Position numbers and translations under genes: made by a program
Assembly: GCA_965261955.1 (NCBI GenBank)
Contig: CBDHEM010000069.1
Span: 558,001-622,000, forward strand
Direction of reading: 5' to 3'
Length of the DNA stretch: 64,000 bases
Source of the DNA: JABAAI01 sp965261955
GTDB taxonomy: Bacteria; Spirochaetota; Leptospiria; Leptospirales; Leptonemataceae
Notes under the pieces: model-generated
What the model was told of the DNA's origin: nothing
Databases searched by the model: none
Seen by the model: only the letters and a program-made list of their open reading frames with translations
Part shown: positions 1 to 10,500 of the stretch, piece by piece
Position numbering within the stretch: the stretch's first letter is position 1
How the letters are laid out: the number at the start of each line of letters is the position of its first letter

Positions 1-48
1 CAGTTCGGCTAGGATGGCTTTAATCTCCTTAATTTCAGTGTCAGCCAT
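1..48 (-). CDS. N-terminus of a small protein, truncated by the window edge
   Basis: Sixteen codons are visible on the minus strand, starting from ATG at 46-48 and reading MADTEIKEIKAILAEL before the window ends. The start is supported by a perfect AGGAGG ribosome binding site (complement of 58-63) nine bases upstream. The heptad-like charged/hydrophobic pattern suggests a coiled coil. It could belong to the same broad class of small coiled-coil proteins seen at 43.8 kb and 48.7-50.2 kb, but it does not share their N-terminal sequence. Function unknown. Confidence 0.6.
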   Translation of the reverse strand, partial: MADTEIKEIKAILAEL

Positions 49-440
49 TTGGAAATACCTCCTACGTGCTCAATACATACACTTTGTTTAACTTTGTCAA
101 ATATTTAAATGCGGAAGAGAAATACAAGTTCTCTTAGCCTATCTTGAGAACATTTCGTAAGCGTTAAATTTAGCCGCCTTATGGTTGTACGTGTGCACAG
201 TATCCTAGTGTATATATACAACGATTTCATACTCCATATTGGCAAATAAACACCATAAACACACAGCCCCTACCAGAATCGCCGCTTCAATCGTAAAAAT
301 AAGTGAAGCTGGTTTTATCCACAAAACTTGTTTTATCCACGCTATCTCTGCCCCTTTATGATGTCTCCACAATCGACTTTTTTTGTATCGCCATCATTCA
401 ACCGTGTAGCCGCACAGGGCGTCCCCTTCCCCTGCTTGCT
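49..440. other. Intergenic region with an unassigned open frame
   Basis: This 392-base gap separates the small gene at the left edge from the 3' end of the giant GLUG gene. On the minus strand a frame is open from about 393 to a stop at 205-207. It encodes roughly 60 residues with a hydrophobic segment near its end (core LIFTIEAAILVGAVCLWCLF), but no ATG with a ribosome binding site was found. It may be the remains of a small membrane protein gene or chance. No other feature was recognised. Confidence 0.3.
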
Positions 441-2243
441 CTATCTCTGCCCTGGGATAAGAGAACCACAAGCGGGCAGGGCTCCACTTCCACACCACCT
501 TGGACCGGTAGTCGTTGGATTCTGGACATACTTGACAGCGGGAAACTGAGTCGTTGTACCAAAGTTCCAATTATTGCTTGCCCATCCAGTCACAGAGCTT
601 ACGGCTTTTATCTCCGCTATAGTCTTTTTCTCACACGTACCCGAACACGATCCACCGCCAATGCCATTGGTGCCACCAGAGGCATCCACGAAATAATTTG
701 TTCCACTCACACTCACACTCACACTCCCACTACCATAATTACTACTACCAAGACCACCCACCAGGCCGCCTTGATAACCACCACTACTCACAGTCTTCGC
801 AGTCACAGCGCCTGTGGCATAGCTATTACTCACACTCATACTACCACTAGCACTAGCATTTTCACCAACAGAACTACCAAGATAACCCACCAGGCCGCCT
901 ACTTCACCACCATTACTCACAGTATCCACATCCACATTACCCGTAGCATAGCTATTGCTCATACTCATACTCACACTACCACTACCACTACCATCATTAC
1001 TATAGCTAAATCTACCCACCAGTCCGCCTACGCTATAACCAGTATTCACATCCACATTACCTGTAGCATAGCTATTACTCACACTCATACTCACACTAGC
1101 ACTACCACTACTAAGACCACCCACCAGGCCGCCTACACCCTGTATAGTACCTACATAAGCGCCAGTAGTATTCATAGTATTCACAGTCACAGCACCTGTG
1201 GCATAGCTGTTACTTACACTACCAGAAGGACTCCCAAAGCTACCCATCAGGCCGCCTACATCACCACCTATAGTAGTAGTATTATCGAAACTAGGAATTA
1301 CAGCATTCACAGTATTCACAGTATTTACAGTCACAGTCACAGTCACATCACCCGTGGCATAGCTGTTACTCACACGAAGACTATCACTAGCAGAACCACC
1401 AGAGCCACCCACCAGCCCTCCGATACCATATACATAAGTATCTGCATCTCCATATGTATAACTACCAGTAGTACCATCACCAATCATATACGTCTCCACA
1501 GTCGCGGTCACGGTCGCAGTCGCAGTCACAGTCACAGCGGCATGGCTGTCACTTACGCTACCAGAAGCATATATCCAACCCACCAGGCCGCCTGCTCCAC
1601 CAATACCATTTGTAGCACCACTAGCACTACCACTCACAGTCACAGTCACATCACCTGTGGCATAGCTGTTACTTACGCTACCAGAACCATACATGCTCCC
1701 CACCAGACCCCCTACACCAACACCAGTGCCACTCATGTAAACGTTCTCTAACCCAACGTTCTTAATCTCAGCGTTGTTTGTATAAGCAAATAGACCTGCG
1801 CCATCGCTACTTGAACGATTCACATAGAGTTTCTTGATTTTGTAGCCAGCCCCATCAAAACTACCTTTGAAGGCAGTAGCTGTGGCCTCAGCCAAGGCTA
1901 CCGCCTCATCCTTAGCTTTAGTCTCAGTCAAAGTCCCTATGGGTTCAAAGCCCGTACAAGTGGCTGTAGCCCCGTTGCTACCGGTATAGGCGACGCAACC
2001 AGAGGCGCCCTCGCTCCGGCTGGGGCTGGCGTCAATGTCATTGCCCAAGCGATAGTGTTTAGCTAGGCCGTTCTTGATGGTTTTGAGTTGGGCATAAGTT
2101 GTAATGATGATGGGGTTCGCCTTACTATCTCCCATCACGGCGCGCTGTCCCGGTAGCAAATCCCCACAATCGGGTATGTTGGCATCGCCATCATTGCTGT
2201 TGATGTCATTGGTAGCGATCGTCTCACAGTTAGTGCCGCTATA
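441..2243 (-). pseudogene. C-terminal GLUG-repeat fragment of the giant lipoprotein, cut off by an IS insertion
   Basis: This is the 3' end of the giant gene that begins at 17728. The frame is open right up to the IS boundary at 2243 (it continues YSGTNCETI...), so the first in-frame start codons inside it are not natural starts. The protein contains a module beginning with PIIITTYAQLKTIKNGLAKH, which is also found twice in the upstream fragment. This is followed by about seven GLUG-type repeats (GGLVG...SVSNSYATG) rich in Ser, Thr, Gly and Val, as in secreted adhesins and beta-solenoid proteins. It ends at LIPGQR. Without its signal peptide, which lies 14 kb upstream, the fragment should not be exported even if it is translated. 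Confidence 0.85.
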
Positions 2244-3760
2244 TAGTCAGCCTTGAAAAACCAGAATACTATGGATATTTCGCATTTATAAGCTATTCTG
2301 AAGTAAAAAGTAGTACCCATAATCGCAAGGTTTTGCGAAAAGGTGTTCAAAAGCTTGTGTTTTTCAAGCATTATTTTTCAGAGGTTCCCTATGTTAGCTC
2401 AAAAAAAAAATGATTATCAAAGAGACTTGTTTAAGACGAATTTGGAAGGTATGCTCAATCATAATGAGCCCTTATTTCGTTTAGCTCAGAAAATAGATTG
2501 GGAAAAGTTTGATACTGAATTTGGTAAACTCTATTGTCCTGACAATGGCCGTCCAGCCAAGTTAACCCGCTTGATGGTAGGACTGCATTACTTAAAAGCC
2601 ACATTTAATGAAAGTGATGAAAGTGTTTTAGATAAATGGGTTCAAAATGTCTATTGGCAACACTTTTGCGGATACCAAGAATTCCAGCAGGAAGCTCCTT
2701 GTGATCATAGCACATTAAGCAGATGGCGTAAGCGTATAAAATCTAAAGGGATGGAAAAGCTTTTAGAAGAAACAATTCGTTGTGCTCTTTCTAATAAATT
2801 ACTGCGTAGACATCATGTCCAAAAAGTAAATGTAGATACAACAGTTCAGGAAAAGGCCATTACATATCCAACAGATGGTAAACTATATTTTAAAGCTTTA
2901 CAATATTTATCAGAACTGGCTAAGAGAAATAATATTCGTCTTCGCCAAAGTTATTCTCGTTTATCTAAAAAGTCATTATTAATGCAGAACCGATATTTTA
3001 GAGGACGTAAATACAGACTTGCAAGGCGTGAGCAAAAGAGCTTAAAAACCTATTTTGGCCGTGTTTTACGGGATGTAGAGCGTAAATTACATTCTATAGA
3101 CTTACATAAAAATTATGAATCTTCTTTGTGTCTTCTTCACCGTCTTTACGATCAAACCAAGGATAGCAAAAACAAAGTTTATAGTTTACATGCACCGGAA
3201 GTAGAATGTATCTCTAAAGGAAAAACGCATAAGAAGTATGAATTTGGATGTAAGGCAAGTTACGTGACAAGTAGTCAAGGTAACTTTGTTTTAGGCGCGA
3301 TGGCAAAACATGGTAATCCTTTTGATGGGCATACATTACCATCGGCCATAGAACAGGTAGAAAGGTTTTTACCCAATTCATTAAGTGTAAAAGAAGTTTT
3401 TGTGGATAGAGGTTATAGAGGAGCGAAAGTTAAAGATGGGATAACAGTTCACATTGTTGGCGCAAAGAGGAAGAAAAAAATGAAACGTAGTTTACGCAAG
3501 TGGATGAAAAGAAGAGCCGCTATTGAACCCATCATTGGTCACATGAAGAATGATGGAGGTGTACGACGAAATCACCTCTTAACGCAAGAAGGTGATAAGA
3601 TGTATGCGGTTTTACTAGGTGCTGGCTTTAATATGAGAAAATTGCTAAAAGCTTTTTCTTGGCTTAAATTTATTCCGCAATATCTGACTAATATTTCCTT
3701 AAAAAAGGAAATATGGGTTATGGCATTTTCTTAATATAGTGCCTTTTTCAAGCTTAACTA
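2244..3760 (+). mobile_element. Complete IS5-family-like insertion sequence
   Basis: The element is about 1,517 bp with imperfect terminal inverted repeats. The left end reads TAGTCAGCCTTGAAAAA and the complement of the right end reads TAGTTAAGCTTGAAAAA, matching at 14 of 17 positions. It carries one transposase gene. Comparison with an intact paralogous stretch near 4880-4910 (gccgctatataacacgg) shows that the element sits inside a TATATA target. The exact boundary is therefore ambiguous and the target duplication is 2 to 6 bp depending on where the ends are drawn. It is inserted in the giant GLUG/Fn3 gene, and its right end supplies the stop codon of the upstream fragment. Confidence 0.9.
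2391..3734 (+). CDS. IS5-family DDE transposase
   Basis: A 447-residue transposase. The N-terminal part (about residues 30-120) matches the DUF772/InsH-type helical domain, with LTRLMVGLHYLKATF and a conserved WQHFCG. The DDE catalytic residues are visible as Asp in VNVDTTVQEKAI, Asp in VFVDRGYRGAKV and Glu in RRAAIEPIIGHMKNDGG, the last being the IS5-type signature around the glutamate. The motif YSLHAPEVECISKGK is typical of the roughly 450-residue IS5 members. The ATG at 2391 is preferred over a more upstream alternative because an AGAGG ribosome binding site lies just before it. The reading frame is intact, so the element may be active. Confidence 0.92.
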   Translation: MLAQKKNDYQRDLFKTNLEGMLNHNEPLFRLAQKIDWEKFDTEFGKLYCPDNGRPAKLTRLMVGLHYLKATFNESDESVLDKWVQNVYWQHFCGYQEFQQEAPCDHSTLSRWRKRIKSKGMEKLLEETIRCALSNKLLRRHHVQKVNVDTTVQEKAITYPTDGKLYFKALQYLSELAKRNNIRLRQSYSRLSKKSLLMQNRYFRGRKYRLARREQKSLKTYFGRVLRDVERKLHSIDLHKNYESSLCLLHRLYDQTKDSKNKVYSLHAPEVECISKGKTHKKYEFGCKASYVTSSQGNFVLGAMAKHGNPFDGHTLPSAIEQVERFLPNSLSVKEVFVDRGYRGAKVKDGITVHIVGAKRKKKMKRSLRKWMKRRAAIEPIIGHMKNDGGVRRNHLLTQEGDKMYAVLLGAGFNMRKLLKAFSWLKFIPQYLTNISLKKEIWVMAFS

Positions 3761-5839
3761 TATAACACGGCGGGCAACTGGGTCGTTGTACCAAAGTTCC
3801 AGTTTCCCGTGCTTCCGGTCGTCCAGCCGGAAGCGGTGGCGGTGAGGGCCGCTATTTCGGCGGCTGTTTGGCGTGTACAAGTGCCCGAACAAGTACCACT
3901 GCCAAGGCCATTGGTGCCGCCAGAGGCATCCACAAAGTAGTTCTTTCCGGTTATTACAGAACCATCAGCCCAACCGATGAGCCCGCCAACTTTATTACCC
4001 GTCCCTCTCACCGTTCCCATGGCATAGGAGTTGCTTACAGAACTAGTATAAGCAGTACCGATGAGCCCGCCTACATCATTCCCCCCCGTACCCGTCACAT
4101 CTCCCGTAGCATAGGAGTTACTTACAGAACTACCCAAACCAGAGGTTCCACCGATGAGCCCGCCGACACCATTCCCCGTACCCGTCACATCTCCCGTAGC
4201 ATAGGAGTTGCTTACAGAACTACCAGATATGGAATAACCGATGAGCCCGCCAACAGAATTCCTACCCGTCACAGCTCCCGTGGCATAGGAGTTGCTTACA
4301 GTACCATCAGAATAACCAATGAGCCCGCCGACATTACCACTCGTCCCCGTCACAGCTCCCGTGGCATAGGAGTTGCTTACAGAACCATAAGATACCCCCC
4401 CGAGCCCGCCGACAAATCCATCACCCACTATATAGGCATCTGTCACACCTAGATCCTTAATCTCAGCATTACTGCCGGTATAGCCAAACAAGCCTACGTT
4501 ATCAGTAATTGAACGCTTGATGTAGAGGTTGGTGATTTTATGGCCGTCTCCATCGAAGCTACCGGCAAACTGAGTCGTGTTATTCCCTATGGGTTCAAAG
4601 CCCGTACAAGTGGCTGTAGCCCCATTGCTACCGGTATAGGCGACGCAATTAGAGGCACCCTCGCTCCGGCTGGGGCTGGCGTCAATGTCATTGCCCAAGC
4701 GATAGTGTTTAGCTAGGCCGTTCTTGATGGTTTTGAGTTGGGCATAAGTTGTAATGATGATGGGGTTCGCCTTACTATCTCCCATCACGGCGCGCTGTCC
4801 CGGTAGCAAATCCCCGCAATCGGGTATTTTTGCATCGCCCTCATTACTGTTGATGTTATTCGTACCAGAGATGGTCTCACAGCTGGTGCCGCTATATAAC
4901 ACGGCGGGCAACTGAGTCGTTGTACCAAAGTTCCAGTTTCCCACGGTTCCCATGCTTCCGCTAGTGCTGACCGTCCAGCCCGAAGTGGAGGGGAGGGCCA
5001 CAATTTCGGCGGCTGTTTTGCGTGTACAAGTGCCCGAACACGTATTACCACTGCCAATGCCATCGGTGCCAGAGCCATCCACAAAGTAATTCTTTCCGGT
5101 TACAAAACCATTAAAGTACCCAATGAGCCCGCCGACACTATTCCCCCCCGTCCCTGTCACAGCTCCCGTGGCATAGGAGTTGCTTACAGAGTCATCAGCC
5201 CGACCGATGAGCCCGCCAAAACCATCCCTTGTCCCCGTTCCCGTCACAGCTCCCGTGGCATAGGAGTTGCTTACAGAACCATCAGCAACCCCGATGAGCC
5301 CACCGACATGCCCCACCCCCATCACAGTTCCCGTGGCATAGGAGTTCCTTGCAGAACTACGAGAACGCCCGATGAGCCCGCCGATATTATACCACGTCCC
5401 CGTCACAGTTCCCGTGGCATAGGAGTTGCTTACAGAACCAGCAGACTGACCGATGAGCCCGCCGACATCACTACTACCCACTATATAGGCATCTGTCACG
5501 CCTATATTCTCAATCTCAGCACTAGTGGCGGTATAGCCAAACAAGCCTACGTCATCAGTAGTTGAACGCTTGATGTAGAGGCTGGTGATTTTATGGCTGG
5601 CTCCATCGAAGCTACCGGCAAACTGAGTCGTATCATTCCCAATGGGCGCAAAGCCGGTGCAGGTGGCTGTAGCCCCGTTGCTGCCGTTGTAGGCGACGCA
5701 ATTAGAGGCGCCCTCGCTCCGGCTGGGGCTGGCGTCGATGTCATTGCCCAAGCGGTAGTGTTTAGCTAGGCCGTTTTTGACGGTTTTGAGTTGGGTATAG
5801 GTGGTGATGATGATGGGGTAACTGGCCACTTCACCCTGA

Positions 5840-6060
5840 GTACCACATTCGGCACTTGCAGAAGAAGCCAGCACCAGCGCACCACCTGTACAGGTGAAGG
5901 TGGCACTACCCCTAAAGGTACTACTTGTATCTTCGAGTTTCACCGTGCTTCCTAAAGCCATGGCGGCCGTTGTGCTTGCCTCGCAAGTATTGGGACTAGA
6001 ACCCGATGTCGAGGTCCATGTGACACCCGTTCCTATTGCACAATTCAAGACCACGGCTAC
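5840..6060 (-). other. Cys-containing spacer domain between Fn3 and GLUG modules
   Basis: Within the central fragment, the segment between the last Fn3-like domain and the next GLUG module has four cysteines (NCAIGTGVTW, NTCEAS, FTCTGG, AECG). The pattern is like a small disulfide-bonded sushi or lectin-like module. This is a domain-level inference only. The segment occurs once in the window. Confidence 0.4.
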
Positions 6061-7569
6061 GGAGAGGGTGGAGCCAGTCAGGGAGACATTTCGCATGCCA
6101 TGCGCCGTCAAGCGGTAGCTGTAACTAGTACTGGCGGTCTTTGTACTGGGGACCACTGGTGATGTACCATTACCAATGGATGCCCAAGTGGTGCCTGCGT
6201 CGCTACTCTCTTCTAAGACATAGCGAGTGGCCCCTGTCACGGCTGGCCAAGTGATGGTGTATGAGCCATCGTTGGATGTGGCCTCATCAGAGGCTAGAGC
6301 TGGTGGAGTGAGGTCATGGGTGACTATAGTCACGGGGGGGCTAGAGGGCGATGCCAAATTCGCTGAGCAAGTGGCCGTGACACAGGCCGTCACCCTATAG
6401 AGATGCCCACCAGCCGCCTGAGGAGCTATGCTATATGAAGACTGGGCTTGCGTGGCTAGGGCTCGCCATGTAGGGCTAGTGAACATGGACGATGCGGGGC
6501 GGGCCGTTTCAATCTTGTACTGAGTCGCCCCTACGACACTATTCCAAGTTAGCTCGGCACCATCACTCAGGCTGCTACCGCTTCCGCTTCCTATATAAAC
6601 GGGGCTATGCACAGAGCTGAGTGCCGGCGCCAAAAGGCCCAGGACATTCACGCTCACATGGGCGCTTCCAGCCGTACTGGGACCACAGCCCACGCTACTA
6701 CAGCTACTCACGCGGTATGAGTATGTGGATAGGGCACTTTTTGTGATGAGTTTGGAACTCTGCGAGCCGTTGTAAAAAGATGTCCATGCTAAAGACGCCC
6801 CTGTCTTTTCTTCCAATTTGTACTTTACATTTGCATTGTTCGTGCCATAGCGATTGCCTGCATCCCGGGCAATGCGATTCCAACTCACCCTATATTTGCG
6901 ATCATAAGACGTATTTTCGTCGCTTCGTAAGCCGCTAACGACGGGCAGGGTGACCTCCACCGTCACTTCACGGGACCAGTTGGATGTACAGATATTCTGA
7001 CTATTGCACGCCCGTATTTTATAGCCGTAGCTACGATGACCCAACTGCCCGGACTGGCTTAACCTTTGGGGTGCTGAGGCTTGTTGGGCTTGGTAGCGAT
7101 CCCTTGTGCTTTCAGTAGCCAAGGGCGTTGCGAGAGATCTTTTTCGTATTTGGTATTTACTGGCATTTCCCAATTTATTCCAAGTGAAGCTATATGCACC
7201 ATCGATGTCTGTGGTCTCACTGAGGGCTATGGCCGTAATGGCTGGGTATGCCACCTGCACAAAATCGTCTGGACTAGTCGCCCAAGGGGAACTCTCGCTA
7301 GTTCCCGCTGCACAACCGGTGGTCACGCAGGCACGAACTCGATATTTATAGTTCGTTTCTCCTTCTCTATTCGCAAAGTCATGGCTCGTGGCATTATCCC
7401 TTGCCAACACTACAGCCGTCCAGTTTGTACCATTTCCAATATCAATACTTTCTTGTAGAACATAGCCACCAGCAGAACCGCTCACGGCATTCCAGCTAAT
7501 CGTATAGTTTCCATCGCTTGGGGTAGCACGGCTTGTGCCTAAATTTTGCGCTACAGCTAATCTCACATC

Positions 7570-10500
7570 TACGGACACAGAGCTAGAGGCAACGCCACAA
7601 TTGTTGCCAGCACAGGCCTTGACTGCGTAGGAGTAGGTCTTCCCATATGCTTTGCCCGTGTGACGTTGGCTTGTTCGGCTCACTTTCACCGGAGCTTGGG
7701 CAACACCGCCTATGCTTTCTGTGATTTCATACTGACTTGCACCAGTAACGGCATTCCATGAAATCGTGTAGGTCGCATCCGAAGACACGCCACTTACTTC
7801 ATCTGTGGACAGGCCGCTTACCTGACCTATAGTACCTATACTAACGGACTGAGGAGAGGAATAGTCTCCACAAGCCCTAACTGCCTGGGAGCTACTGGCA
7901 TCTTTACAGGCTCGCACGCGATAGCGAAAAGTAGAACCGGAGGGTTTCGAGGTGAAACTTATCGAAGAAGTACTCGTTTTGGTCGTTGCCCTACCCCAAG
8001 CAGAGAAAGAGGCTCCAGAAGAAGAAGCCTCTTGCCAATCGTAGCTATCGGCATGGGTCACACTTGGCCAACTCACCGTATAACTGCCTGAGGGAGACGC
8101 TGTTATCGGGCTGACGATAGAGGGTGCAGAAAGCTTTACTTCCACAGACACGGAGCTAGAGGTAAGGCCACAATTGCTGCCAGCACAGGCCCTGACCGTG
8201 TAGGAGTAGGTCTTCCCATATACTTTGCCTGTGTGACGTTGCCTTGTTTGGCTCACTTTCACCGAAGTTTGGGCTCCACCACCTATGCTTTCTGTGATTT
8301 CATACTGACTTGCACCAGTAACGGCACCCCATGAAATCGTATAGGACGCATCCGAAGATACGCCACTTACTTCATCTGTGGACAGGCCGCTTACCTGACC
8401 TATAGTACCAATACTAACGGACTGAGGAGAGGAATAGTCTCCACAAGCCCTCACTGTCTGGGAGCTACTGGCATCTTTACAGGCTCGCACGCGATAGCGA
8501 AAAGTAGAACCAGAGGGTTTCGAGGTGAAACTTATCGAAGAAGTACTCGTTTTGGTCGTTGCCCTACCCCAACCACCAGAAGCCTCTTGCCAATCGTAGC
8601 TATCGGCATGGGTCACACCTTGCCAACTCACCGTATAACTGCCTGAGGGAGACGCGGTTATCGGGCTGACGATAGAGGGTGCAGAAAGTTTTACTTCCAC
8701 GGATACGGAGCTAGAGGTAAGGCCACAATTGCTGCCAGCACAGGCCTTGACCGTGTAGGAGTAGGTCTTCCCATATACTTTGCCTGTGTGACGTTGCCTT
8801 GTTTGGCTCACTTTCACCGGAGCTTGGGCAACACCGCCTATGCTTTCTGTGATTTCATACTGACTTGCACCAGTAACGGCACCCCATGAAATCGTATAGG
8901 AGGCATCCGAAGACACGCCACTTGTTTCATCTGTGGACAGGCCGCTTACCTGACCTATAGTACCTATACTAACGGACTGAGGAGAGGAATAGTCTCCACA
9001 AGCCCTAACTGCCTGGGAGCTACTGGCATCTTTACAGGCTCGCACGCGATAGCGAAAAGTAGAACCGGAGGGTTTCGAGGTGACACTTATCGAAGAATTA
9101 CTCGTTTTGGTCGTCGCCGTACCCCAACCACCAGAAGCCTCTTGCCAATCGTAGCTATCGGCATGGGTCACACCTTGCCAACTCACCGTATAATTACCTG
9201 AGGGAGACGCTGTTATCGTGTCGATAGAGGGTACAACTATCACAACTACCGACACGGAGCTAGAGGCAAGGCCACAATTGCTGCCAGCACAGGCCTTGAC
9301 CGTGTAGGAGTAGGTCTTCCCATATGCTTTGCCTGTGTGACGTTGCCTTGTTTGGCTCACTTTCACCGAAGTTTGGGCTCCACCACCTATGCTTTCTGTG
9401 ATTTCATACTGACTTGCACCAGCAACGGCACTCCATGAAATCGTATAGGACGCATCCGAAGACACGCCACTCGCTTCATCTGTAGATAGATTGCTTACCT
9501 GACCTATAGTACCAATACTAACGGACTGAGGAGAGGAATAGTCTCCACAAGCCCTAGCTGTCTGGGAGCTACTAATAGCATCTTTACAGGCTCGCACGCG
9601 ATAGCGAAAAGTAGAACCGGAAGGTTTCGAGGTGAAACTTATCGAAGAAACACCCGATTGGGAATTACTCGTTTTAGTTGCCGTACTCCAAGCAGAGAAA
9701 GAACCACCAGAAGAAGAAGCCTCTTGCCAATCGTAGCTATCGGCATGGGTCACACTTGGCCAACTCACCGTATAATTGCCTGAGGGAGACGCTGTTATCG
9801 GGCTGATGATAGAGGGTGCAGAAAGTTTTACTTCCACAGACACGGAGCTAGAGGCAAGGCTACAATTGCTGCCAGCACAGGCCTTGACCGTGTAGGAGTA
9901 GGTCTTCCCATATACTTTGCCCGTGTAGTTTTGGCTTGCTTGGCTCACTTTCACCGAAGTTTGGGCTCCACCGCCTATGCTTTCTGTGATTTCATACTGA
10001 CTTGCACCAGTAACGGCATTCCATGAAATCGTATAGGAGGCATCCGAAGACACGCCACTTGCTTCATCTGTAGATAGGCCGCTTACCTGACCTATAGTAC
10101 CAATACTAACGGACTGAGGAGAGGAATAGTCTCCACAAGCCCTCACTGTCTGGGAGCCACTAATAGTATCTTTACAGGCTCGCACGCGATAACGAAAAGT
10201 AGAACCAGAGGCTTTCGAGGTGACACTTAACGAAGAAACACCCGATTGGGAATTACTCGTTTTAGTTGCCGTACTCCAAGCAGAGAAAGAACCACCAGAA
10301 GAAGAAGCCTCTTGCCAATCGTAGCTATCGGCATGGGCTACACTTGGCCAACTCACCGTATAATTACCTGAGGGAGACGCGGTTATCGGGCTGATAGAGG
10401 GTACAACTATCACAACTACCGACACGGAGCTAGAGGCAAGGCCACAGTTGCTACCAGCACAGGCCTTGACTGTGTAGGAGTAGGTCTTCCCATATGCTTT

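Noticed and set aside
303..1751. A 482-residue plus-strand frame rich in Thr, His and Ser
   Set aside because: It is the antisense shadow of the GLUG repeat coding sequence. Its low-complexity Thr/His composition mirrors the Ser/Val repeats on the other strand.
7081..7458. Plus-strand frames inside the Fn3 region
   Set aside because: They lie opposite the long open Fn3 frame, have no ribosome binding sites and show no protein-like domain.
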